Positions 35,225 through 50,200 of a stretch of DNA of 64,000 bases are shown in pieces. Within the stretch, counting starts at the first letter, position 1; each line of letters starts with the position of its first letter. The stretch is from NCBI GenBank assembly GCA_916613615.1, contig OU744723.1, positions 25,938,710 through 26,002,709 on the forward strand. The letters run 5' to 3'. This DNA is from Steromphala cineraria (taxonomy: Eukaryota > Mollusca > Gastropoda > Trochida > Trochidae). The notes below the pieces were generated by a model. The model was not told the origin of the DNA, did no database searches, and was given only the letters and a program-made list of their open reading frames with translations. The translations under genes and the position numbers were made by a program.

Positions 35225-38200
35225 GGTGTTTGTAAAACTGAAGATATTCCGCAAATAACAGGCCAAAAAGAGTTTTTACATATCAAAACATTGTTCTGAC
35301 AACGTTTCAAGAAACAAAAAGCAACTTAACTCACTTTGTGAGCATGTTCATTGCTAACCCTTATTTTACCCTAACCCTATCCACTAATGTGACAAAAATG
35401 GTGTTTATAAAAATGAAGATATTCCGGAAATAACAGGCAAAAAATACCTTTTTCATATCAAAACATTGTTCTGACAAAGTGTCAAGAAACCAAAAAGCAT
35501 CTTAACTAACTTTGTGAGCATATTGATCGCTAACCTTTATTTTACCCTAACCCTATCCACTAATGTGACAAAAATGGTGTTTGTAAAACTGAAGATATTC
35601 CGGAAATAACAGGCAAAAAATACTTGTTACATATCAAAACATTGTTCTGACAAAGTTTCAAGGAACAAAAAGCAAATTAACTCACTTTGTGACCATGTTG
35701 ATCGCTAACCCCTATTTAACACTAACCCTATCCACTAATGGGATAAAAATGGTGTTTCTTAAAACTGAAGATATTTACGGAAATAACAGGCCAAAAAGAC
35801 TTTTTACATATCAAAACATTGTTCTGACAAAGTTTCAAGAAACAAAAAGCATCTTAACTCACTTTGTGACCATGTTGGTCGCTAACCCTTATTTAACCCT
35901 AACCCTATCCACTAATATGACAAAAATGGTGTTTCTTAAAACTGAAGATATTCCGGAAATAACAGGCCAAAAAGACATTTTACACATCAAAACATTGTTC
36001 TGACAAAGTTTCAAGGAACAAAAAGCAACTTAACTCACTTTGTGACCATGTTGATCGCTAACCCTTATTTTACCCTAACCCTATCCACTAATGTGACAAA
36101 AATGGTGTTTTTAAAACTGAAGATATTCCGGAAATAACAGGCCAAAAAGACTTTTACATATCAAAACATTGTTCTGACACAGTGTCAAGAAACAAAAAGC
36201 AACTTAACTCACTTTGTGAGCATATTGATCGCTAACCCTTATTTAACCCTAACCCTATCCACTAATGTTACAAAAATGGTGTTTCTTAAAACTGAAGATT
36301 TTCCGGGGAAAAAATAGACCAAAAATACTTGTTACATATCAAAACATTGTTCTGACAAAGTTTCAAGGAACAAAAAGCAAATTAACTCACTTTGTGACCA
36401 TGTTGATCGCTAACCCCTATTTAACACTAACCCTATCCACTAATGGGATAAAAATGGTGTTTCTTAAAACTGAAGATATTTACGGAAATAACAGGCCAAA
36501 AAGACTTTTTACATATCAAAACATTGTTCTGACAAAGTTTCAAGAAACAAAAAGCATCTTAACTCACTTTGTGACCATGTTGGTCGCTAACCCTTATTTA
36601 ACCCTATCCCTATCCACTAATATGACAAAAATGGTGTTTCTTAAAACTGAAGATATTCCGGAAATAACAGGCCAAAAGACTTTTAACACATCAAAACATT
36701 GTTCTGAGAAAGTGTCAAGAAACGAAAAGCATCTTAACTCACTTTGTGACCATGTTGGTCGCTAACCCTTATTTTACCCTAACCCTATCCACTAATATGA
36801 CAAAAATGGTGTTTGTAAAACTGAAGATATTCCGGAAATAACAGACCAAAAAGATTTTTTACATATCAAAACATTGTTCTGACAAAGTTTCAAGAAACAA
36901 AAAGCACCTTAACTCACTTTGTGGGCATGTTGATTGCTAACCCTTATTTAAGCCTAACCCTATCCACTAATTTGACAAAAATGGTGTTTCTTAAAACTGA
37001 AGATTTTCCGGGAAAAAAATAGACCAAGAATACTTTTTACATATCAAAACATTGTTCTGACAAAGTTTCAAGGAACAAAAAGCAACTTAACTCACTTTGT
37101 GAGCATGTTGATTGCTAACCCTTATTTTACCCTAACCCTATCCACTAATGTGACAAAAATGGTGTTTTTAAAACTGAAGATATTCCGGAAATAACAGGCC
37201 AAAAAGACTTTTACATATCAAAACATTGTTCTGACACAGTGTCAAGAAACAAAAAGCAACTTAACTAACTTTGTGAGCATATTGATCGCTAACCCTTATT
37301 TAACCCTAACCCTATCCACTAATGTTACAAAAATGGTGTTTCTTAAAACTGAAGATTTTCCGGGGAAAAAATAGACCAAAAATACTTGTTACATATCAAA
37401 ACATTGTTCTGACAAAGTTTCAAGGAACAAAAAGCAAATTAACTCACTTTGTGACCATGTTGATCGCTAACCCCTATTTAACACTAACCCTATCCACTAA
37501 TGGGATAAAAATGGTGTTTCTTAAAACTGAAGATATTTACGGAAATAACAGGCCAAAAAGACTTTTTACATATCAAAACATTGTTCTGACAAAGTTTCAA
37601 GAAACAAAAAGCATCTTAACTCACTTTGTGACCATGTTGGTCGCTAACCCTTATTTAACCCTAACCCTATCCACTAATATGACAAAAATGGTGTTTCTTA
37701 AAACTGAAGATATTCCGGAAATAACAGGCCAAAAAGACATTTTACACATCAAAACATTGTTCTGACAAAGTTTCAAGGAACAAAAAGCAACTTAACTCAC
37801 TTTGTGACCATGTTGATCGCTAACCCTTATTTAACCCTAACCCTATCCACTAATGTGACAAAAATGGTGTTTTTAAAACTGAAGATATTCCGGAAATAAC
37901 AGGCCAAAAAGACTTTTACATATCAAAACATTGTTCTGACACAGTGTCAAGAAACAAAAAGCAACTTAACTAACTTTGTGAGCATATTGATCGCTAACCC
38001 TTATTTAACCCTAACCCTATCCACTAATGTTACAAAAATGGTGTTTCTTAAAACTGAAGATTTTCCGGGGAAAAAATAGACCAAAAATACTTGTTACATA
38101 TCAAAACATTGTTCTGACAAAGTTTCAAGGAACAAAAAGCAAATTAACTCACTTTGTGACCATGTTGATCGCTAACCCCTATTTAACACTAACCCTATCC

Positions 38201-41200
38201 ACTAATGGGATAAAATTGGTGTTTCTTAAAACTGAAGATATTTACGGAAATAACAGGCCAAAAAGACTTTTTACATATCAAAACATTGTTCTGACAAAGT
38301 TTCAAGAAACAAAAAGCATCTTAACTCACTTTGTGACCATGTTGGTCGCTAACCCTTATTTAACCCTAACCCTATCCACTAATATGACAAAAATGGTGTT
38401 TCTTAAAACTGAAGATATTCCGGAAATAACAGGCCAAAAAGACATTTTACACATCAAAACATTGTTCTGACAAAGTTTCAAGAAACAAAAAGCATCTTAA
38501 CACACTTTGTGACCATGTTGATCGCTAACCCTTATTTAACCCTAACCCTATCCACTAATATGACAAAAATGGTGTTTCTTAAAACTGAAGATATTCCGGA
38601 AATAACAGGCCAAAAAGACATTTTACACATCAAAACATTGTTCTGACAAAGTTTCAAGAAACAAAAAGCATCTTAACTCACTTTGTGACCATGTTGGTCG
38701 CTAACCCTTATTTTACCCTAACCCTATCCACTAATATGACAAAAATGGTGTTTGTAAAACTGAAGATATTCCGGAAATAACAGGCCAAAAAGATTTTTTA
38801 CATATCAAAACATTGTTCTGACAAAGTTTCAAGAAACAAAAAGCACCTTAACTCACTTTGTGGGCATGTTGATTGCTAACCCTTATTTTACCCTAACCCT
38901 ATCCACTAATGTGACAAAAATGGTGTTTAAAAAACTGAAGATATTCCGGAAATAACAGGCCAAAAAGACCTTTTACATATCAAAACATTGTTCTGACAAA
39001 GTTTCAAGGAACAAAAAGCAACTTAACTCACTTTGTGAGCATGTTGATTGCTAACCCTTATTTTACCCTAACCCTATCCACTAATGTGACAAAAATGGTG
39101 TTTTTAAAACTGAAGATATTCCGGAAATAACAGGCCAAAAAGACTTTTACATATCAAAACATTGTTCTGACACAGTGTCAAGAAACAAAAAGCAACTTAA
39201 CTAACTTTGTGAGCATATTGATCGCTAACCCTTATTTAACCCTAACCCTATCCACTAATGTGACAAAAATGGTGTTTGTAAAACTGAAGATATTCCGGAA
39301 ATAACAAGCAAAAAAGACTTTTTACATATCAAAACATTGTTCTGACAAAGTTTCAAGAAACAAAAAGCAACTTAACTCACTTTGTGAGCATGTTGATTGC
39401 TAACCCTTATTTTACCCTAACCCTATCCACTAATGTGACAAAAATGGTATTCATAAAACTGAAGATATTCCGGAAATAACAAGCCAAAAAGACCTTTTAT
39501 ATATCAAAACATTGTTCTGACAAAGTGTCAAGAAACAAAAAGCAACTTAACTAAATTTGTGAGCATATTGATCGCTTACCCTTATTTAACCCTAACCATA
39601 TCCCCTAATGTTACAAAAATGGTTTTTAAAACTGAAGATTTTCCGGGAAAAAAATAGACCAAAAATACTTGTTACATATCAAAACATTGTTCTGACAAAG
39701 TTTGAAGGAACAAAAAGCAACCATGTTGATCACTAACCCTTATTTAACCCTAACCCTATCCACTAATGTGACAAAAGTGGTGTTTCTTACAACTGAAGAT
39801 ATTCCGGAAATAACAGGCCAAAAAGACATTTTACACATCAAAACATTGTTCTGACAAAGTTTCAAGAAACAAAAAGCATCTTAACTCACTTTGTGACCAT
39901 GTTGGTCGCTAACCCTTATTTAACCCTAACCCTATCCACTAATATGACAAAAATGGTGTTTCTTAAAACTGAAGATATTCCGGAAATAACAGGCCAAAAA
40001 GACATTTTACACATCAAAACATTGTTCTGACAAAGTTTCAAGAAACAAAAAGCATCTTAACTCACTTTGTGACCATGTTGGTCGCTAACCCTTATTTAAC
40101 CCTAACCCTATCCACTAATATGACAAAAATGGTGTTTCTTAAAACTGAAGATATTCCGGAAATAACAGGCCAAAAAGACATTTTACACATCAAAACATTG
40201 TTCTGACAAAGTTTCAAGAAACAAAAAGCATCTTAACTCACTTTGTGACCATGTTGGTCGCTAACCCTTATTTAACCCTATCCCTATCCACTAATATGAC
40301 AAAAATGGTGTTTCTTAAAACTGAAGATATTCCGGAAATAACAGGCCAAAAAGACTTTTAACACATCAAAACATTGTTCTGAGAAAGTGTCAAGAAACGA
40401 AAAGCATCTTAACTCACTTTGTGACCATGTTGGTCGCTAACCCTTATTTTACCCTAACCCTATCCACTAATAGGACAAAAATGGTGTTTGTAAAACTGAA
40501 GATATTCCGGAAATAACAGGCCAAAAAGATTTTTTACATATCAAAACATTGTTCTGACAAAGTTTTAAGAAACAAAAAGCACCTTAACTCACTTTGTGGG
40601 CATGTTGATTGCTAACCCTTATTTTACCCTAACCCTATCCACTAATGTGACAAAAATGGTGTTTAAAAAACTGAAGATATTCCGGAAATAACAGGCCAAA
40701 AAGACCTTTTACATATCAAAACATTGTTCTGACAAAGTGTCAAGAAAAAAAAAGCAACTTAATTAACTTTGTGAGCATATTGATCTCTAACCCTTATTTA
40801 ACCCTAACCTTATCCACTAATGTTACAAAAATGGTGTTTCTTAAAACTGAAGATTTTCCGGGGAAAAAATAGACCAAAAATACTTGTTACATATCAAAAC
40901 ATTGTTCTGACAAAGTTTCAAGGAACAAAAAGCAAATTAACTCACTTTGTGAGCATGTTGATCACTAGGCCTTATTTCACCCTAACCCTATCCACTTATA
41001 TGACAAAAATGGTGTTTCTTAAAACTGAAGATATTTACGGAAATAACAGGCCAAAAAGACTTTTTATATATCAAAACATTGTTCTGACAAAGTTTCAAGA
41101 AACGAAAAGCAACTTAGATCACTTTCCGAGCATGTTGATTACTAACCCTTATTAAACCCTAACCCTATCCACTAATGTGACAAAAATGGTGTTTAAAAAA

Positions 41201-44200
41201 CTGAAGATATTCCGGAAATAACAGGCCAAAAAGACCTTTTACATATCAAAACATTGTTCTGACAAAGTGTCAAGAAACAAAAAGCAACTTAACTAAATTT
41301 GTGAGCATATTGATCGCTAACCCTTATTTAAGCCTAACCCTATCCACTAATTTGACAAAAATGGTGTTTCTTAAAACTGAAGATTTTCCGGGAAAAAAAT
41401 AGACCAAGAATACTTTTTACATATCAAAACATTGTTCTGACAAAGTTTCAAGGAACAAAAAAGCAACTTAACTCACTTTGTGAGCATGTTGATTGCTAAC
41501 CCTTATTTTACCCTAACCCTATCCACTAATGTGACAAAAATGGTGTTTTTAAAACTGAAGATATTCCGGAAATAACAGGCCAAAAAGACTTTTACATATC
41601 AAAACATTGTTCTGACACAGTGTCAAGAAACAAAAAGCAACTTAACTAACTTTGTGAGCATATTGATCGCTAACCCTTATTTAACCCTAACCCTATCCAC
41701 TAATGTGACAAAAATGGAGTTTATAAAACTGAGGATATTTAGGAAATAACAGGCCAAAAAGACCTTTTACATATCAAAACATTGTTCTGACAAAGTGTCA
41801 AGAAACGAAAAGCAACTTAACTAACTTTGTGAGCATATTGATTGCTAACCCTTATTTAACCCTAACCCTATCCACTAATGTGACAAAAATGGTGTTTATT
41901 AAAACTGAAGATTTTCCGGGTAAAAAATAGACCAAAAATACTTGTTACATATCAAAACATTGTTCTGACAAAGTTTCAAGGAACAAAAAGCAACTTAACT
42001 CACTTTGTGAGCATGTTGATTGCTAACCCTTATTTTACCCTAACCCTATCCACTAATGTGACAAAAATGGTGTTTATAAAACTGAAGATATTCCGGAAAT
42101 AACAGGCCAAAAAGACTTTTACATATCAAAACATTGTTCTGACACAGTGTCAAGAAACAAAAAGCAACTTAACTCACTTTGTGAGCATATTGATCGCTAA
42201 CTCTTATTTAACCCTAACCCTATCCACTAATGTGACAAAAATGGTGTTTGTAAAACTGAAGATATTCCGGAAATAACAGGCCAAAAAGACTTTTTACATA
42301 CCAAAAGATTGTTCTGACAAAGTTTCAAGAAACAAAAAGCACCTTAACTCACTTTGTGAGCATGTTGATTGCTAACCCTTATTTTACCCTAACCCTATCC
42401 ACTAATGTGACAAAAATGGTGTTTATTAAAACTGAAGATATTCAGGAAATAACAGGCCAAAAAGACCTTTTACATATCAAAACATTGTTCTGACAAAGTG
42501 TCAAGAAACAAAAAGCAACTTAACTAACTTTGTGTGCATATTGATCGCTAACCCTTATTTAACCCTAAACCTATCCACTAATGTTAAAAAAATGGTGTTT
42601 CTTAAAACTGAAGATTTTCCGGGGGAATAATAGACCAAAAATAGTTGTTACATATTAAAACATTGTTCTGACAAAGTGTTAAGAAACAAAAAGCAAATTA
42701 ACTAACTTTGTGAGCATATTGATCGCTAACCCTTATTTTACCCTAACCCTATCCACTAATGTGACAAAATTGGTGTTTTTAAAACTGAAGATATTCCGGA
42801 AATAACAGGCCAAAAAGACTTTTTACATATCAAAACATTGTTCTGACAAAGTTTCAAGAAACAAAAAGCAACTTAACTAACTTTGTGAGCATGTTGATCA
42901 CTAACCCTTATTTTACTTTAACCCGAACCATTAATGTGACAAAAATGGTGTTTCTTACAACTGAAGATATTCCGGAAATAACTGGCCAAAAAGACTTTTT
43001 ACATATTAAAACATTGTTCTTACAAAGTTTCAAGAAACAAAAAGCATCTTAACTCACTTTGTGACCATGTTGGTCGCTAACCCTTATTTTACCCTAACCC
43101 TATCCACTAATATGACAAAAATGGTGTTTCTTACAACTGAAGATATTCCTGAAATAACAGGCCAAAAAGACTTTTTTACACATCAAAACATTGTTCTGAC
43201 AAAGTTTCAAGAAACAAAAAGCATCTTAACTCACTTTGTGACCATGTTGGTCGCTAACCCTTATTTTACCCAAACCCTATCCACTAATATGACAAAAATG
43301 GTGTTTCTTAAAACTGAAGATTTTCCGGAAATAACAGGCCAAAAAGCCTTAAACATATCAACACATTGTTCTGACAAAGTTTCAAGGAGCAAAAAGGAAC
43401 TTAACTCACTTTGTGAGCATGTTGATTGCTAACCCTTATTTTACCCTAACCCTATCCACTAATGTGACAAAAATGGTGTTTATAAAACTGAAGATATTCC
43501 GGAAATAACAGGCCAAAAAGACCTTTTACATATCAAAACATTGTTCTGACAAAGTGTCAAGAAACAAAAAGCAACTTAACTAACTTTGTGAGCATATTGA
43601 TCGCTAACCCTTATTTCACCCTAACCCTATCCACTAATGTGACACAAATGGTGTTTCTTAAAACTGAAGATTTTCCGGGAAAAAAATAGACCAAGAATAC
43701 TTTTTACATATCAAAACATTGTTCTGACAAAGTTTCAAGGAACATAAAGCAACTTAACTCACTTTGTGAGCATGTTGATTGCTAACCCTTATTTTACCCT
43801 AACCCTATCCACTAATGTGACAAAAATGGTGTTTTTACAACTGAAGATATTCCGGAAATAACAGGCCAAAAAGACTTTTTACATATCAAAACATTGTTCT
43901 GACAAAGTTTCAAGAAACAAAAAGCATCTTAACTCATTTTGTGACCATGTTGGTCGCTAACCCTTATTTTACCCAAACCCTATCCACTAATATGACAAAA
44001 ATGGTGTTTCTTAAAACTGAAGATATTCCAGAAATAAGAGGCCAAAAAGACTTTTTACACATCAAAACATTGTTCTGACAAAGTTTCAAGAAACAAAAAG
44101 CATCTTAACTCACTTTGTGAGCATGTTGATTGCTAACCCTTATTTTACCCTAACCCTATCCACTAATGTGACAAAAATGGTGTTTATAAAACTGAAGATA

Positions 44201-47200
44201 TTCCGGAAATAACAGGCCAAAAAGACCTTTTACATATCAAAACATTGTTCTGACAAAGTGTCAAGAAACAAAAAGAAACTTAACTCACTTTGTGAGCATA
44301 TTGATCGCTAACCCTTCTTTAATCCTAACCCTATCCACTAATGTGACAAAAATGGTGTTTCTTAAAACTGAAGATTTTCCGGGAAAAAATAGACCAAAAA
44401 TACTTTTTACATATCAAAACATTGTTCTGACAAAGTTTTAAGGAACATAAAGCAACATAACTCACTTTGTGACCATGTTGATCACTAATCCTTTTTTTAC
44501 CCTAACCCTATCCACTTATGTGACAAAAATGGTGTTTCTTAAAACTGAAGGTATTCTAGAAATATCAGGTCAAAAAGACTTTTTTACACATCAAAACATT
44601 GTTCTGACAAAGTTTCAAGAAACAAAGAGCATCTTAACTCACCTTGTGACCATGTTGATCGCTAACCCTTATTTTACCCTAACCCTATCCACTAATGTGA
44701 CAAAAATGGTGTTTCTTAAAACTGAAGATATTCCAGAAATAACAGGCCAAAAAGACTTTTTACAAGTGTCGAGAAACAAAAAGCATCTTAATTCACTTTG
44801 TGACCATGTTGATCGCTAACCCTTATTTTACCCTAACCCTATCCACTAATGTGACAAAAAAGGTGTTACTTAAAACTGAAGATATTCCAGAAATAACAGG
44901 CCAAAAAGACTTTTTACATATCAAAACATTGTTCTGACAATGTTTCAAGAAACAAAAAGCAACTTAACTCACTTTGTGAGCAAAGTGATCGCTAACCCTT
45001 ATTTAACCCTAACCCTTTCCACTAATGTTACAAAAACGGTGTTTCTTAAAACTGAAGATATTCCGGAAATAACAGGCCAAAAAGACTTTTTACAAATCAA
45101 AACATTGTTCTGACAAAGTTTCAAGAAACAAAAAGCATCTTAACTCACCTTGTGACCATGTTGATCGCTAACCCTTATTTTACCCTAACCCTATCCACTA
45201 ATGTGACAAAAATGGTGTTTCTTAAAACTGAAGATATTCCAGAAATAACAGGCCAAAAAGACTTTTTACAAGTGTCGAGAAACAAAAAGCATCTTAATTC
45301 ACTTTGTGACCATGTTGATCGCTAACCCTTATGTAACCCTAACCCTTTCCACTAATGTTACAAAAATGGTGTTTCTTAAAACTGAAGATATTCCGGAAAT
45401 AACAAGCCAAAAAGACTTTTTACATATCAAAACATTGTTCTGACAATGTTTCAAGAAACAAAAAGCAACTTAACTCACTTTGTGACCATGTTGATCGCTA
45501 ACCCTTATTTTACCCTAACCCTATCCACTAATATGACAAAAATGGTGTTTCTTAAAACTGAAGATATTCCGGAAATAACAGGCCAAAAAGACTTTTTACA
45601 TATCAAAACATTGTTCTGACAAAGTTACATGAAACAAAAAGCAACTTAACTCACCTTGTGACCATATTGATTGCTAACCCTTAATTTATCCTAACCCTAT
45701 CCACTAATGTGACAAAAATGGTGTTTCTTAAAACTGAAGATATTCCGGAAATAACAGGCCAAAAAGACTTTTTACATATCAAAACATTGTTCTGACAAAG
45801 TTTCAAGAAACAAAAAGCAACTTAACTCACTTTGTGAGCATGTTGATTGCTAACCCTTATTTTACCCTAACCCTATCCACTAATGTGACAAAAATGGTGT
45901 TTCTTACAACTGAAGATATTCCGGAAATAACAGGCCAAAAATACTTTTTACATATTAAAACATTGTTCTGACAAAGTTTCAAGAAAAAAAAAGTATCTTA
46001 ATTCACTTTGTGACCATGTTGATCGCTAACCCTTATTTTACCCTAACACTATCCACTAATGTGACAAAAATGGTGTTTATAAAACTGAAGATATTCCGGA
46101 AATAACAGGCCAAAAAGACTTTTTACATATCAAAACATTGTTCTTACAAAGTTTCAAGAAACAAAAAGCAACTTTACTCACTTTGTGAGCATGTTGGTCA
46201 CTAACCCTTATTTAACCCTAACCATTTTCCACTAATGTTACAAAAATGGTGTTTCTTAAAACTGAAGATATTCCGGAAATAACGAGCCAAAAAGACTTTT
46301 TACATATCAAAACATTGTTCTGACAAAGTTTCAAAAAACAAAAAGTAACTTAACTCACTTTGTGAGAAAAGTGATTGCTAACCTTTATCTACCCTAACTC
46401 TATCCACTAATGTGACAAAAATGGTGTTTCTTAAAACTGAAGATATTCTGGAAATAACAGGCCAAAAAGACTTTTTACATATCAAAACATTGTTCTGACA
46501 AAGTTTCAAAAAACAAAAAGCAACTTAACTCACTTTGTGAGAAAAGTGATTGCTAACCTTTATTTTACCCTAACCCTATCCACTAATATGACAAAAACGG
46601 TGTTTCTTAAAACTGAAGATATTCCGGAAATAACAGGCCAAAAAGACTTTTTACAAATCAAAACATTGTTCTGACAAAGTTTCAAGAAACAAAAAGCAAC
46701 TTAACTCACTTTGTGAGCATGTTGATTGCTAACCCTTATTTTACCCTAACCCTATCCGCTAATGTGACAAAAATGGTGTTTATAAAACTGAAGATATTCC
46801 AGAAATAAGAGGCAAAAAGGACTTTTTACGTATCAAAACATTGTTCTGACAAAGTTTCAAGAAACAAAAAGCATCTTAACACACTTTGTGACCATGTTGG
46901 TCGCTAACCCTTATTTTATCCTAACCCTATCCACTAATATGACATAACTGTTGTTTCTTAAAACTGAAGATATTCCGGAAATAACAGGCCAAAAAGACTT
47001 TTTACATATCAAAACATTGTTCTGAGAAAATTCCAAGGAACAAAAAGCAACTTAACTCACTTTGTGAGCATATTGATCGCTAACCCTTATTTAACCCTAA
47101 CCCTATCCACTAATTTGACAAAAATGGTTTTCTTAAAACTGAAGATTTTCCGGGGAAAAAATAGACCAAGAATACTTTTTACATATCAAAACATTGTTCT

Positions 47201-50200
47201 GAGAAAGTTCCAATGAACAAAAAGCAACTTAACTCACTTTGTGAGCATGTTGATCACTAACCCTTATTTTACCCTAACCCTATCCACTAATGTGACAAAA
47301 GTGGTGTTTCTTACAACTGAAGATATTCCTGAAATAACAGGTCAAAAATACTTTTTACATATCAAAACATTGTTCTGACAAAGTTTCAAGAAACAAAAAG
47401 CAACTTAACTCACTTTGTGAGCATGTTGATTGCTAACCCTTATTTTACCCTAACCCTATCCGCTAATGTGACAAAAATGGTGTTTATAAAACTGAAGATA
47501 TTCCAGAAATAAGAGGCAAAAAGGACTTTTTACGTATCAAAACATTGTTCTGACAAAGTTTCAAGAAACAAAAAGCATCTTAACACACTTTGTGACCATT
47601 TTGGTCGCTAACCCTTATTTTATCCTAACCCTATCCACTAATATGACATAACTGTTGTTTCTTAAAACTGAAGATATTCCGGAAATAACAGGCCAAAAAG
47701 ACTTTTTACATATCAAAACATTGTTCTGAGAAAATTCCAAGGAACAAAAAGCAACTTAACTCACTTTGTGAGCATATTGATCGCTAACCCTTATTTAACC
47801 CTAACCCTATCCACTAATTTGACAAAAATGGTTTTCTTAAAACTGAAGATTTTCCGGGGAAAAAATAGACCAAGAATACTTTTTACATATCAAAACATTG
47901 TTCTGAGAAAGTTCCAATGAACAAAAAGCAACTTAACTCACTTTGTGAGCATGTTGATCACTAACCCTTATTTTACCCTAACCCTATCCACTAATGTGAC
48001 AAAAGTGGTGTTTCTTACAACTGAAGATATTCCTGAAATAACAGGTCAAAAATACTTTTTACATATCAAAACATTGTTCTGACAAAGTTTCAAGAAACAA
48101 AAAGCAACTTAACTCACTTTGTGAGCATGTTGATCGCAAATCTTTATTTTACCCTAACCCTATCCACTAATGTGACAACAATGTTGCTTCTTAAAACTGA
48201 AGATTTTCCGGGAAAAAAATAGACCAAGAATATTTTTTACATATCAAAACATTGTTCTGACAAAGTTTCAAGAAACAAAAAGCATCTTAACACACTTTGT
48301 GACCATGTTGGTCGCTAACCCTTATTTTATCCTAACCCTATCCACTAATATGACAAATATGTTGTTTCTTAAAACTGAAGATATTCCGGAAATAACAGGC
48401 CAAAAAGATTTTTTACAAATCAAAACATTGTTCTGACAAAGTTTCAAGAAACAAAAAGCAACTTAAGCAATTTGTGAGCATGTTGATCGCAAACCTTTAT
48501 TTTACCCTAACCCTATCCACTAATGTGACAAAAATGTTGCTTCTTAAAACTGAAGATTTTCCGGGAAAAAAATAGACCAAGAATATTGTTTACATATCAA
48601 AACATTGTTCTGACAAAGTTTCAAGGAACAAAAAGCAACTTAACTCACTTTGTGACCATGTTGATCACTAACCCTTATTTTACCCAAACCCTGTCCACTA
48701 ATGTGTCAAAAGTGGTGTTTCTTACAACTGAAGATATTCCTGAAATAACAGGCCAAAAAGACTTTTTACATATCTAAACATTGCTCTGACAAAGTGTCAA
48801 GAAACAAAAAGCAACTTAGCTCACTTTGTGACCATGTTGATCGCTTACCCTTATTTAACCCTAACCCTATCCACTAATGTGACAAAAATGGTGTTTCTTA
48901 AAACTGAAGATATTCCGGAAATAACAGGCCAAAAAGACTTTTTACATATTAAAACATTGTTCTGACAAAGTGTCAAGAAACAAAAAGCAACTTAACTCAC
49001 TTTGTTTGTATGTTGAGCACTAACCCTTATTTTACCCTAAACCTGTCCACTAATGTGACAAAAATTGTGTTTCTTAAAACTGAAGATATTCCGGAAATAA
49101 CAGGCCAAAAAGACTTTTTACATATCAAAACATTGTTCTGACAAAGTTTCAAGAAACAAAAAGCAACTTAACTCACTTTGTGAGCATGTTGATTGCTAAC
49201 CCTAATTTTACCCTAACCCTATCCACTAATATGACAAAAATGGTGTTTCTTAAAACTGAAGATATTCCGGAAATAACAGGCCAAAAAGACTTTTAACAAA
49301 TCAAAACATTGTTCTGACAAAGTTTCAAGAAACAAAAAGCAACTTAACTCACTTTGTGAGCATGTTGATTGCTAACCCTTATTTTACCCTAACCCTATCC
49401 ACTAATATGACAAAAATGGTGTTTCTTAAAACTGAAGATATTCCGGAAATAACAGGCCAAAAAGACTTTTAACAAATCAAAACATTGTTCTGACAAAGTT
49501 TCAAGAAACAAAAAGCAACTTAACTCACTTTGTGAGCATGTTGATTGCTAACCCTTATTTTACCCTAACCCTATCCACTAATGTGACAAAAATGGTGTTT
49601 ATAAAACTGAAGATATTCCGGAAATAAGAGGCCAAAAAGACTTTTTACATATCAAAACATTGTTCTGACAAAGTTTCAAGGAACAAAAAGCAACTTAACT
49701 CACTTTGAGAGCATGTTGATCACTAACCCTTATTTTACCCTAACCCTATCCACTTATGTGACAAAAATGGTGTTTCTAAAAACTGAAGATATTCCGGAAA
49801 TAACAGGCTAAAAATACTTTTTACAAGTGTCAAGAAACAAAAAGCAACTTAACTCACTTTGTGAGCATGATGATCGCAAACTTTTATTTTACCCTAACCC
49901 TATCGACTAATGTGACCAAAATTGTGTTTCTTAGATCTGAAGATATTCCGGAAATAACAGGCCAAAAAGACTTTTTACATATCAAAACATTGTTCTGACA
50001 AAATTTCAAGAAACAAACAGCATCTTAACTCACCTTGTGAGCATGTTGATCGCTAACCCTTATTTCACCCTAACCCTATCCACTATTGTGACAAAAAATT
50101 GTGTTTCTTAAAACTGAAGATATTCCGGAAATAACAGACCAAAAAGACTTTTTACAAGTGTCAAGAAACAAAAAGCAACTTAACTCACATTGTGACCATG

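Larger units (their letters stand above)
12927..35229 (+). repeat. Large segmental duplication within the array, copy 1
   Basis: Segments 12927-13303 and about 15950-35229 reappear after 35225. Offsets read directly are 22,298 (12927 to 35225), 19,665 (15961 to 35626; also 17657, 18362, 21155, 23396 and 24804), and 20,369 (28217 to 48586; 30241 to 50610). Only about a dozen substitutions were noticed by eye over about 19 kb, for example near 18554, 21134, 22016, 23014, 23904 and 33904. The 13304-15950 part has no counterpart in copy 2. Confidence 0.9.
30191..35229 (+). repeat. Satellite subfamily B domain, first copy
   Basis: Diagnostic text is ATCGAAA(C/T)ATTGCTCTGAC, often with CCAAGATTTCAGAAACA or AAAGTTTTAAGAAACA, plus ACTAAAGATATTCCCGAAAT and AGGCCAGGAAGAC variants. 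It contains indel marker monomers of 95 bp (32098 and 32897), 187 bp (33720 area) and 213 bp (34941-35154). It ends abruptly inside a monomer at about 35229, where type A text resumes in register. Confidence 0.85.
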
